Source: Kitasatospora sp. NBC_00240 (GTDB lineage: Bacteria > Actinomycetota > Actinomycetes > Streptomycetales > Streptomycetaceae). Taken from it: 64,000 nucleotides of DNA. The stretch lies in NCBI RefSeq assembly GCF_026342405.1, contig NZ_JAPEMU010000001.1, forward strand, positions 1,240,001 through 1,304,000, written 5' to 3'. Within the stretch, counting starts at the first letter, position 1, and each line of letters opens with the position of its first letter. The notes beneath the pieces were generated by a model. The model ran no database searches. It was given only the letters and a program-made list of their open reading frames with translations, and had not been told where the DNA came from. Made by a program: the position numbers and the translations under genes. Shown one piece after another: positions 7,201 to 14,925 of the stretch.

Positions 7201-9096
7201 ATGGACGACTCGGTCCAGCTGCGGCTGCGCGTGGAACTGCACTCCGGCGAGACGGCGGTGATCGGCCCGCTGCCGCTCGGCGCCGAGGCCCGGGTGGCCG
7301 AGGCGGGCATGTCGGTGCTCGTCGGCCCGACCTCGCCCCATCGGATCACCGTCACTCCCCCGCCGGGCACCGCGATCGCCTCGGTCGAGTACGCGGTCCG
7401 CGCGCCGCTGGGCAACTTCGAGGAGGTGATCGGGCCGGACAGCGGCCGGTGGTTCATGAACCTGCAGCACGTCACCGCCTTCTGGAAGTACGGCCGGGAG
7501 GCCCGCTCGCGGATCGACGACATCAAGGTGCCGCTCTACCTGTTCACCGGCCGTGACCGTGGTGTGGAGCTGGCGGCCGGCATCGTCGGGCCGCTGGCGG
7601 AGACCGACCTGCGCCTGCTCGAACCGGTGTCCAACCGCGCCCTGAACGTCCACACCGGCGGGGTCGAGGTGGCGATCCGGCGCGGGACGGCCGACTATCC
7701 GCTCGATCCGCTGAACGCCGCCGTGGACGGCTCGGTGACCGAGCACCTCTACCTGCTCACCCGTGGGCGGCAGGAGGCCGGGCAGTCCTGGGCGGACGTC
7801 CTGCGGGACTTCTCCGACCACACCCGCCGCCTGCACGGCAGGCCCGACCAGATCACCCCCGGCGCTCTGGAGCCCTACTGGTGCAGCTGGACGGACTGGT
7901 CCAGCGACGAACTCGACGAGGACCTGGTACTGCGGAACGTGCGGGCCGGCCTGGACGCGGGCATCCGCAACTTCATCATCGACGACGGCTGGTTCGGCCC
8001 CGGCCTGGACTCCCCCTACGGCACCCCGCTGAACATCGGCGACTGGACCCCGGACCGGGCCAGGTTCCCGGACCTGCCCGCCCTGGTCCGCGCCGTCGGC
8101 GACCTCGGCGGCCGGGCCCTGATCTGGTGCGCCCCGCACGCCGTCGGCCCGGCCGCCGCGTGCTTCGCCGAACGCCGCCCGCTGCTGATCGCCCCGGCCT
8201 CCGGCGAACCCGTGCGCAGCGAGACGCAGTTCTACTCGCTGTGCTTCATGTCGCCCGAGGCACGGGAGGTGATGGCCGGCGTCTGCGTCCGGCTGGCCCG
8301 GGAGTACGGGTTCCACGGCGCCAAGTACGACCTGTTCAACTGGGTGCCGGACATCCGGTGCCGGAGTCCGTTCCACGAGCACGACGTGACCTCCATGATC
8401 AACGGTCTGGAGCTGCTGCTGGCCGAGATCGACCGCCGCACCCGGGAGATCGCGCCCGACCACATCGTCGAGCTGAAGCAGAACTACGGCACCGCGCTGC
8501 TCACGCCGTACGGGAGCTGCATGCGGGCGGGTGACGCCCCGTTCGACCCGCGCAGCAACTTCCTGCGCACGCTGCACATCCAGGCGTACACCCCGTTCGC
8601 GCTCAACGACTACCAGACCTTCGCCCCCGGCGACACGCCCGAGGACGTCGCCGTCGCGGTGCTCACCATGCTCGCCGTCGGTATCCCCGCCTACGGCGCC
8701 GACCTGGTCCGGCTGCCGGAGCCGAGCCGGCAGGTGCTGCGCCACCTCCACGCCCTGTACGCGGAGAACCTGAGCGGCTTCCGCCGGCACCGCACCGGCG
8801 ACGACAACGCGCACCGTGTGCTGCGCGCCCGCGCCGACGAACGGGACCTCGTCTTCCTGCTGGCACCGGCCACCGCCTGCCGGATCGACCGCCCCGCCGT
8901 CGTGCTCAACGCCGGCTACGCCACCCGGCTGACCGTGGACGCGGCGGCGGGCCCGATGCGGTTCCGGACCTTCGACCCGGCCGGCGCTCCCGTCGGGCAC
9001 GGCGAGCACCCCGGGGGCCCGCTGAGCCTCGCGGTACCACCGGGCGGAAGCATCGTCCTCACCCGGCCGGGCGGCGCCCCCGAGGAGTCCAGGTGA
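7201..9096 (+). CDS. GH36-type alpha-galactosidase-like glycoside hydrolase
   Basis: A 631-residue clan GH-D glycosidase. The N-terminal beta domain is followed by a TIM barrel with IIDDGWF (Asp261-Asp262), the probable nucleophile Asp377 in KYDLFNW, and a candidate acid/base Asp445 in MRAGDAPFD, then a C-terminal beta domain. Members hydrolyse terminal alpha-galactosides or transfer galactose. AAGGAG lies just before the ATG. The stop overlaps the GTG of the sulfotransferase-like gene by 4 bp. No secretion signal is seen, so it probably acts on an internal substrate; with galK upstream, galactose release for phosphorylation is one reading. Exact specificity is uncertain because the acid/base motif is not the canonical one. 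Confidence 0.85.
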   Translation: MDDSVQLRLRVELHSGETAVIGPLPLGAEARVAEAGMSVLVGPTSPHRITVTPPPGTAIASVEYAVRAPLGNFEEVIGPDSGRWFMNLQHVTAFWKYGREARSRIDDIKVPLYLFTGRDRGVELAAGIVGPLAETDLRLLEPVSNRALNVHTGGVEVAIRRGTADYPLDPLNAAVDGSVTEHLYLLTRGRQEAGQSWADVLRDFSDHTRRLHGRPDQITPGALEPYWCSWTDWSSDELDEDLVLRNVRAGLDAGIRNFIIDDGWFGPGLDSPYGTPLNIGDWTPDRARFPDLPALVRAVGDLGGRALIWCAPHAVGPAAACFAERRPLLIAPASGEPVRSETQFYSLCFMSPEAREVMAGVCVRLAREYGFHGAKYDLFNWVPDIRCRSPFHEHDVTSMINGLELLLAEIDRRTREIAPDHIVELKQNYGTALLTPYGSCMRAGDAPFDPRSNFLRTLHIQAYTPFALNDYQTFAPGDTPEDVAVAVLTMLAVGIPAYGADLVRLPEPSRQVLRHLHALYAENLSGFRRHRTGDDNAHRVLRARADERDLVFLLAPATACRIDRPAVVLNAGYATRLTVDAAAGPMRFRTFDPAGAPVGHGEHPGGPLSLAVPPGGSIVLTRPGGAPEESR

Positions 9097-10418
9097 CGGC
9101 CGGCCAGGTCACCACGTCCGCCCGGGAGGCCTCGATCGCCGGGGCCCGGCGGCTGCTGCGCCAGGCCGACGCCGCCGGGCCGGCGCCCGCCGGGGACCTC
9201 TCCCGGATCTCCCGCCTGGTGGCGGTGGTCGCCTCCTCGCGCGGCGGCAGCAGCCTGCTCCACCAGCTGCTCGCGGATCACCCCGACGCGCTGTCCGTCG
9301 CGGGCGAGCACACCGCCCTGTACCGGCTCAACCGCCTCGACCGGGGGCCGGACGGATCGGACGTCCTGCCGGCCGACGTCGGCTTCGACCACGCGCAGTT
9401 CGCCGCCGACTTCCTCGGACTGCTGCGCGGCTCCCGCCCCGACGACCCGCACCCCGGCCCGGCCGGCGTCGAGGCGTACGCCGTCGCGGTGGCGCGCCGG
9501 CTGGCCCTGCAGTGGCCGCTGGAGGCGATCGAGTACTCCGCCGTCCGGGAGGCCACCGCGTACGCCCTCGCCGGCTGCGCCGATCCCACCGACCCGGCCG
9601 CGGTCTTCGGCCGCCTGCTCGGACGGCTGCGGCACCGGCACCCGCGCCTGGACCCGGACGTCTACGACCTCCCCGCCGCGCTGCGCCGCCGGCCGTCGCC
9701 GGCCGCCTTCGGGCCGCCCACCGACGGGTACTGCATCGAGGAGCCGCCGTTCGTCGTCCCCCGGCCGCGCGCCCTGCCCGACGCGGCGGACCTCGGCCGC
9801 CGGGTGGTGGTGGTCAAGTCCTCGGTGGACGCCTACCGGCTGCCCCTGCTGCGCCGGCTGATGCCCGGCGCGCGGCTGCGGATCATCCACCTGACCCGCA
9901 ACCCGGCCGCCGCCGTGAACGGCCTCTACGACGGCTGGCGGGACCGCGGCTTCTTCTCCTACGACGTCTCCGACGAGGTGGAGCTGTCGATCGCCGGCTA
10001 CCGCGAACTCGGCCCGGCCGCCCGGCGCTGGTGGAACTTCGACCTCCCGCCCGGCTGGCGCGCGCTGGCGGACAGCCCGCTGGAGGCCGTCTGCGCGGCG
10101 CAGTGGGCGGGCGCGCACCGGGCGATCCTGGAGGGGCTCGACCTGGCGGGCGCCGAAGCGGTCATGCGCCTGCCCTTCGAGCGGCTGATCGACCCGGCGA
10201 CCCGGAACCGGACCCTCGACGCCGTCTTCGCGTTCGCCGGCCTGCGGAGCCTGCCCCACCGGCAGCAGCTGCCCGTGGTGATGGCGACGGCCCGGCCGGG
10301 GCCGGCCCGGTGGCGGCGGCGGGTCGACCTGCTCGCGCCCGCCGTCAGGCAGCCCGCGGTGGCCGAGGTCGCGGCGGAGCTCGGCTACCGGTGGAAGGAG
10401 AACGCCCGGTGGACCTGA
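9093..10418 (+). CDS. Sulfotransferase-like P-loop protein
   Basis: A 441-residue protein with the 5'-phosphosulfate-binding-loop-like motif VVASSRGGSSLLHQLL near residues 46-62 and the later HLTRNPAAAVNGLYDGW, the usual position of the 3'-phosphate-binding Arg/Ser segment in sulfotransferases. This suggests transfer of a sulfo group from PAPS to a small molecule or sugar. Its length exceeds common 300-residue sulfotransferases because of an inserted helical region (about residues 110-240). It starts with GTG inside the GH36 stop and ends inside the start region of the next gene, showing tight coupling. The acceptor is unknown. Confidence 0.75.
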   Translation: MTAGQVTTSAREASIAGARRLLRQADAAGPAPAGDLSRISRLVAVVASSRGGSSLLHQLLADHPDALSVAGEHTALYRLNRLDRGPDGSDVLPADVGFDHAQFAADFLGLLRGSRPDDPHPGPAGVEAYAVAVARRLALQWPLEAIEYSAVREATAYALAGCADPTDPAAVFGRLLGRLRHRHPRLDPDVYDLPAALRRRPSPAAFGPPTDGYCIEEPPFVVPRPRALPDAADLGRRVVVVKSSVDAYRLPLLRRLMPGARLRIIHLTRNPAAAVNGLYDGWRDRGFFSYDVSDEVELSIAGYRELGPAARRWWNFDLPPGWRALADSPLEAVCAAQWAGAHRAILEGLDLAGAEAVMRLPFERLIDPATRNRTLDAVFAFAGLRSLPHRQQLPVVMATARPGPARWRRRVDLLAPAVRQPAVAEVAAELGYRWKENARWT

Positions 10419-11383
10419 CCGCCTCCGCCGCGTACCACGGCCCCGGCTGGCGGCCCCGCGCGGGCAGCCTGGCCGAGGAGATCGCCGACGGCGGCCTCTG
10501 GGCCCCGATGTCGGTGCGCTGCGACGCCGACCGGCTGCGCGACGTCGTCCTGCACTGCCCGCCCGCCGAACGCCTGACCAGCGGCCGGCCGGACCAGCTG
10601 CAGCACCTGCGGCCCCTGCGGTACGCCCGGCTGCGCCGCGACCTCGACGCGCTCGCCGCCGCGTACGGCCGGCTCGGGATCACCGTCCACGAGTTCGCGG
10701 CCCCCGCCCCGCGGCCCGCCAACCCGTACTGCGGGGCCAACGCCATGTACGCCCGGGACCTGCTGTGGATGACCGGCGCCGGCGCGGTGATCCCCCGGAT
10801 GGCCAGCGCGGTGCGGGCCGGCGAGGAGCACCAGACCCTCGGGCTGTGCGCCCGGCTGGGCATCCCGGTGGCCCGCTCCGTCGGCGCCGACGGCCGGTTC
10901 GAGGGCGCCGACGCCCTCTGGCTGCGGCCGGGGCTGGTCGCCGTCGGGATCGGGGTGCGTACCGACAGCTCGGGCGCCCGTCAGGTGGCCGAGGAGGCCG
11001 AGCGGCAGGGCGCGAGCGTGCTGACCCTCACCGTTCCCCGCGACGTGCAGCACCTGCTGGGCGTCCTGCAGGTGCTGGACACCGACCTGCTGGCCGCCCG
11101 GACCTCGCGGCTGGAATCGGCGGAGGTCCGCCGGCTGCGCGAGCTGGGCTTCGACGTGGTCGAGGTGCCCGAGGACGAGGAGGTGGTGCGCGGCTTCGCC
11201 TTCAACTTCGTCACCGTGGCCCCCCGCGCCGTGCTGATGTCCGAAGGCTCCGCCCGGACGGCCGCCCTGCTGGGCCGGCACGGGGTGGAGTGCGTGGCCC
11301 GCGTACCGGTGCCGGAGCTCTTCGGGGGCGCCGGCGGGATCGGCTGCGCGACCGGAATTCTCCGCCGTCTAGCGAAGGACTGA
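10409..11383 (+). CDS. Amidinotransferase/dimethylarginine dimethylaminohydrolase-like enzyme
   Basis: A 324-residue beta/alpha-propeller enzyme of the guanidino-modifying superfamily (DDAH, arginine deiminase, amidinotransferases). Visible features are the N-terminal RLRDVVLHCP strand, ANPYCGANAMYARDLLW, FEGADALWLRP with IGVRTDSSG, a catalytic His215 in DVQHLLGVLQ, and a catalytic Cys313 in GGIGCATGIL near the C-terminus. These fit a covalent thiouronium mechanism on arginine-like substrates, but hydrolase and transferase members cannot be told apart here. GTG at 10409 has GGAAGGAG upstream and overlaps the preceding stop. It is rare to find such a gene between sulfotransferase and glycosyltransferase genes. 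Confidence 0.8.
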   Translation: MDLTASAAYHGPGWRPRAGSLAEEIADGGLWAPMSVRCDADRLRDVVLHCPPAERLTSGRPDQLQHLRPLRYARLRRDLDALAAAYGRLGITVHEFAAPAPRPANPYCGANAMYARDLLWMTGAGAVIPRMASAVRAGEEHQTLGLCARLGIPVARSVGADGRFEGADALWLRPGLVAVGIGVRTDSSGARQVAEEAERQGASVLTLTVPRDVQHLLGVLQVLDTDLLAARTSRLESAEVRRLRELGFDVVEVPEDEEVVRGFAFNFVTVAPRAVLMSEGSARTAALLGRHGVECVARVPVPELFGGAGGIGCATGILRRLAKD

Positions 11384-11392
11384 ACCTCCCCG

Positions 11393-12370
11393 ATGTCTCC
11401 TCTTCTCAGCGTCGTCGTGCCGTTCCACAACGTCGCACCGTACTTCGAGGCCTGCCTGGCCTCACTCGCCGAACAGGAACTGGGCGACGCCGAGTTCGTG
11501 CTCGTCGACGACGGCTCCACGGACGACGGACCGCTGATCGCCCAGGTCCGGGCCGACAAGGACCCCCGGTTCACGGTCGTCACCCAGCGCCGGCGCGGGC
11601 TGAGCGCCGCCCGCAACGCCGGTACCGCCGTCACCACCGGCAGGTACCTGGCCTTCGCCGACGCGGACGACGTCGTCCCCGCCACCGCCTACCGGTCGCT
11701 GGTGAACTGCCTGGAGCGCTCCGGCTCGGACTTCGCCTCCGGCGACGTCCGCCGCCTGACCTCGGCCGGCGTCCACCGCCACCCGCGCTACACCGACGTC
11801 TTCGACACCCCGCGGACCAGGACCCACATCACCCGCGACCACCGGCTGATCCTCGACCGGATGATCTGGAACAAGGTGTTCCGCCGCTCGTTCTGGGACG
11901 ACCACGGCTTCGCCTTCTCGCTGGCCGAGTACGAGGACGCGCCCGTCACCGTCACCGCCCACATCCTGGCCGAGGCCGTCGACGTCCTCGCCGAGGTGGT
12001 CTACCACTGGCGGATCCGGGACACCGGCGAGCCCTCCATCACGCAGCGCCTGCACGAGCCCGCCAACCTGGAGGCCCGGATGCGGATGATGGTGGAGACC
12101 GGGCGGATCGTCCGCCGGCTCGCCCCCGACCTGCTGGACGCCTACGAGCGGGACATGTGCATGGGCGACCTGCGGGTCGCCATCACCTCCCTGCGGTGGA
12201 ACAGCGACCAGGCGCTGGCCGCCGCGCTGGGCCTCGGCGTGGGCTTCCTCGCCGGCGTCGACCCCCGCATCCTCGCCGTGCTGCCGGAGCGCGACCGCCT
12301 GCACCTCGACCTGCTGGCCCGGGGACGGACCGACGAGCTGCGCAAGGTCCTGCGTGCCGAACAGAAGTGA
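11393..12370 (+). CDS. Family 2 glycosyltransferase
   Basis: A 325-residue GT-A fold glycosyltransferase with SVVVPFHNVAPYFEACL at the N-terminus, the nucleotide-binding VLVDDGSTDD, RGLSAARNAG and the metal-binding FADADDVV. No membrane segment is evident, so it is a cytosolic transferase from a nucleotide sugar to an unknown acceptor. The C-terminal third (after about residue 215) resembles the helical tail of teichoic acid/CDP-glycerol-associated GT2 proteins. It lies nine bases after the amidinotransferase-like gene and runs into the start region of the MFS gene. Confidence 0.88.
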   Translation: MSPLLSVVVPFHNVAPYFEACLASLAEQELGDAEFVLVDDGSTDDGPLIAQVRADKDPRFTVVTQRRRGLSAARNAGTAVTTGRYLAFADADDVVPATAYRSLVNCLERSGSDFASGDVRRLTSAGVHRHPRYTDVFDTPRTRTHITRDHRLILDRMIWNKVFRRSFWDDHGFAFSLAEYEDAPVTVTAHILAEAVDVLAEVVYHWRIRDTGEPSITQRLHEPANLEARMRMMVETGRIVRRLAPDLLDAYERDMCMGDLRVAITSLRWNSDQALAAALGLGVGFLAGVDPRILAVLPERDRLHLDLLARGRTDELRKVLRAEQK

Positions 12371-13751
12371 CGTGCCGAGCGGACGTGAGGTGCGGAGCGG
12401 ACGTGAGGTGCGGAGCGCCGCGGCGGGGGCGGGGGCCGGCCCGTCCCGCTGGCGGGGAGTCGCCCTGCTGCGCCGGGAGGCGGACTTCCGGCGGGTCTAC
12501 CTCTCCCAGCTGATCAGCCTCGGCGGCGACTGGTTCGCGATGATCCCGCTGCTGACCCTGCTGGAACGGCTGACCGGTGACGCGCTGTGGGGCGCCTTGG
12601 TGCTGGCCGCCGACACCCTGCTGATAGCCGCACTGTCCCCTTGGGCGGGCGTGCTGGTCGACCGGGTGGACCGCCGCCGCCTGATGATCGTCTGCGACCT
12701 GGTGTCGGCCGGGTTCGTGGCGCTGCTGTTCCTGGTCCGGTCAGGGTCGACGGCCTGGATCGCGGTGGTCGCGCTGGGCGGGGTCGCCGCGGTGAAGGCC
12801 TTCTACGGCCCGGCGGTGAACGCGGCCACCCCGAACCTCGTCCCGGCCGGGGACCTGCTGACCGCCAACGCCCTGAGCGGCGCGGTGTGGGGCGTGATGC
12901 TGGCGGTCGGCGCGTCGCTCGGCGCGCTCGCCGCCGCGCTGGTGGGCACCGGCGGCTGCTTCGCGATCGACGTCCTCTCCTACCTCGGCTCGGCAGCCCT
13001 GGCCCACCGGATCCGCGGCGACTGCGGGGGCGGGGGCGGCCGGCCCGGCGGGGGTGTCCGGGCGGACCTCCGGGAGACGCTCGCCTTCGCCCGCCGGGAG
13101 CGGCGGATCCCCGCCCTCCTCGCCTGCAAGCCCGCGACCGGGCTGGGCAACGGCGTGCTGGCGCTCTTCCCCGTCCTGGGGCCGGCCGTCCTCCACGTCG
13201 GGCCCACCGGGGTCAGCCTGCTGTTCGCGGCCCGCGGCGCGGGCGCGCTGCTCGGCCCGCTGGCGGGCCGGGCCCTGCTCGCCGGCCACCCCGAGCGCCT
13301 GCGCGGGGCCGTCCTGTCGGCGGCCCTCACCTTCGCGGGCGGCTACGCGCTGTTCGCCGTCACCTCGTGGTTCCCGCTGGCGGTGCTGCTGGTGGTGACC
13401 GCCCATGTCGGCGGCAGCATGAACGCGAGCCTGTCGTCGTACGGGCTGCAGTCGGTGACCACGGACGCGGTCCGCGGCCGGGTGTTCAGCATCGACTTCA
13501 TGCTGTTCTCACTCGCCCTGGGCGCCAGCCAGCTGGCGGCTGCCGGCCTGAGCAGTGTGCTGGAGCCGTCGACCGCGGTGCTCTGCCTCAGCGGCGCCGT
13601 GCTGGGGTACAGCGCGCTCTGGTGGGCCCGCTCGGGCGCGCTGCGCGGGCCGGGGCGGCACGGGCCGGCCCGACGCGGGCCGGAACGACGCGGGACGGAA
13701 CGACGCGGGACGGCCGTGGCCGGCACGGCGGGGGCGGCGGGCGAGCCGTGA
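12354..13751 (+). CDS. MFS transporter
   Basis: A 465-residue major facilitator with about 12 hydrophobic helices. Conserved pieces are the N-terminal FRRVYLSQLISLGGDWFAM, the loop VDRVDRRRLMIVCD after helix 2, and the ITE/enterobactin-exporter-like layout, which suggests export. The first 40 residues come from an 18-bp tandem repeat of GGACGTGAGGTGCGGAGC type, so the real start may be any of the GTG codons at 12354, 12372, 12390 or 12408. The C-terminus ends in a low-complexity Arg-Gly tail built on 15-bp repeats. As the last gene of the galK operon it probably exports the product of the upstream genes. Confidence 0.85.
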   Translation: MPNRSDVPSGREVRSGREVRSAAAGAGAGPSRWRGVALLRREADFRRVYLSQLISLGGDWFAMIPLLTLLERLTGDALWGALVLAADTLLIAALSPWAGVLVDRVDRRRLMIVCDLVSAGFVALLFLVRSGSTAWIAVVALGGVAAVKAFYGPAVNAATPNLVPAGDLLTANALSGAVWGVMLAVGASLGALAAALVGTGGCFAIDVLSYLGSAALAHRIRGDCGGGGGRPGGGVRADLRETLAFARRERRIPALLACKPATGLGNGVLALFPVLGPAVLHVGPTGVSLLFAARGAGALLGPLAGRALLAGHPERLRGAVLSAALTFAGGYALFAVTSWFPLAVLLVVTAHVGGSMNASLSSYGLQSVTTDAVRGRVFSIDFMLFSLALGASQLAAAGLSSVLEPSTAVLCLSGAVLGYSALWWARSGALRGPGRHGPARRGPERRGTERRGTAVAGTAGAAGEP

Positions 13752-13800
13752 CGGGCGCGGCCGCCGCCCGGCCCCACGCGCGGGGGTCAGGGGTCAGGGG

Positions 13801-14568
13801 TCAGAGCAGGGTGAGGATGCGGGGGCCGTCCTCGGTGATGGCGACGGTGTGCTCGATGTGGGCGGCCCGGCTGCCGTCGACCGTCCGCAAGGTCCAACCG
13901 TCGGGGTCGGTGCGGTATTCGTCGCGCCCGCCGGCCGTCAGCATGGGTTCGATCGCGAGGGCGAGACCGTGGCGCAGCGGATAACCGCGGCCGGGCCGCC
14001 CCCGGTTGGGGACGTGCGGGTCCTCGTGCATCCGGCGGCCGATGCCGTGGCCGCCGAAGCCGTCGAGCAGGCCGTAGTCCGCCTTGCGGGCGACCGCGCC
14101 GACGGCGTGCGAGATGTCGCCGATACGACGGCCGACCGTGGCGGCGGCGATGCCGGCGTCCAGGGCCTGCTGGGTGGCGGCGATCAGCGCCAGGTCGGCG
14201 GGGCGCGGGGTGCCGACGGTGAAGCTGATCGCGGCGTCGCCCGTCCAGCCGTCCAGCTCGGCCCCGCAGTCGATGCTGACGAGGTCCCCGTCGCCCAGGC
14301 GGTAGTCGTCGGGGATGCCGTGCACGACGGCGTCGTTGACGGAGGCGCAGATCACCGCGGGGAAGGGGACGGGGGCGAAGGACGGCTGGTAGCCCAGGAA
14401 GGGGGAGCGTGCCCCGGCCTCGTCCAGGACGGTGCGGGCCGCTTCGTCCAGCTCCCGCAGGCGGACTCCCACGGCGGCCGCTTCGCGGACGGTCGCGAGT
14501 GCGCGGGCCACGACGCGTCCGGCTTCGCGCATCGCCTCCAGCGCCCTGTCGGTCTTGATCTCCACCAT
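13801..14568 (-). CDS. map: Type I methionine aminopeptidase
   Basis: Methionine aminopeptidase of 255 residues, removing the initiator Met from nascent proteins in the cytoplasm. The pita-bread metal ligands are all present: Asp in SIDCGAELDGWTGD (two Asp), His in GHGIGRRMHEDPHVP, Glu in LAIEPML and Glu in HIEHTVAI; substrate His is in VVHGIP. Start at ATG 14568 has AGGGGAG upstream; an in-frame GTG at 14580 is less likely. It is divergent from a small XRE gene with a 22-bp palindrome between them, so this is probably a regulated second copy rather than the ribosomal-operon copy; that last point is inference. Confidence 0.95.
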   Translation of the reverse strand: MVEIKTDRALEAMREAGRVVARALATVREAAAVGVRLRELDEAARTVLDEAGARSPFLGYQPSFAPVPFPAVICASVNDAVVHGIPDDYRLGDGDLVSIDCGAELDGWTGDAAISFTVGTPRPADLALIAATQQALDAGIAAATVGRRIGDISHAVGAVARKADYGLLDGFGGHGIGRRMHEDPHVPNRGRPGRGYPLRHGLALAIEPMLTAGGRDEYRTDPDGWTLRTVDGSRAAHIEHTVAITEDGPRILTLL

Positions 14569-14599
14569 GTGTGCTGACACTCCCCTGCGATGCGAACCA

Positions 14600-14621
14600 A
14601 TACTTATACCGGTATTAGTAT
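14600..14621. promoter_or_regulatory. 22-bp near-perfect palindrome between map and the XRE gene
   Basis: ATACTTATACC is mirrored by GGTATTAGTAT with a single mismatched pair. TAGTAT at 14616-14621 is positioned as a -10 box seven bases before the XRE ATG, which would give a leaderless mRNA. A dimeric XRE protein bound here would block both promoters, so it looks like an autoregulatory operator. Confidence 0.65.
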
Positions 14622-14628
14622 CACGGAC

Positions 14629-14904
14629 ATGGTGAGAGTTCCTTTGAGTCCGCAGGAGCGGCAACGCGGCGAGCGCTTCGGAGCCCTGCTCCGGCAGGCC
14701 CGCGGCGAACGCAGCATGGTGGACGTGGCGGCCGCGGCCGGGGTGTCCGCGGAGACCCTCCGCAAGATCGAGACCGGCCGGGCCCCGACCCCGGCCTTCT
14801 TCACCGTCGCCGCGCTGGCCCACGCACTGGGCCTGTCGCTGGACGTCCTGGCGGCGGCCTGCGCGGAGGACGCCGACCAGGGCGGGGAGGCCCTGTCCGC
14901 GTGA
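14629..14904 (+). CDS. Small XRE-family helix-turn-helix regulator
   Basis: A 91-residue protein consisting almost entirely of one Cro/C1-type HTH: FGALLRQARGERSMVDVA, AAGVSAETLRKIETGRAPTP, FFTVAALAHALGLSLDVL. It lacks an effector domain. ATG at 14629 is chosen because the upstream in-frame ATG at 14590 would place the start within the palindrome; no ribosome site precedes it, fitting a leaderless transcript. It most likely represses itself and the divergent methionine aminopeptidase. Confidence 0.85.
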   Translation: MVRVPLSPQERQRGERFGALLRQARGERSMVDVAAAAGVSAETLRKIETGRAPTPAFFTVAALAHALGLSLDVLAAACAEDADQGGEALSA

Positions 14905-14925
14905 CGGGCGCCGGCCGCCGCACGC

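Noticed and set aside
5875..9009. A 1044-codon open frame on the minus strand opposite galK and the GH36 gene
   Set aside because: It is the antisense shadow of GC-rich genes: its composition is random, it has no domain, and the forward genes have clear motifs and ribosome sites.
13784..13804. Triple GGGGTCA repeat between the MFS gene and map
   Set aside because: Only three 7-bp units, no symmetry, at the end of a convergent pair; probably slippage without function.
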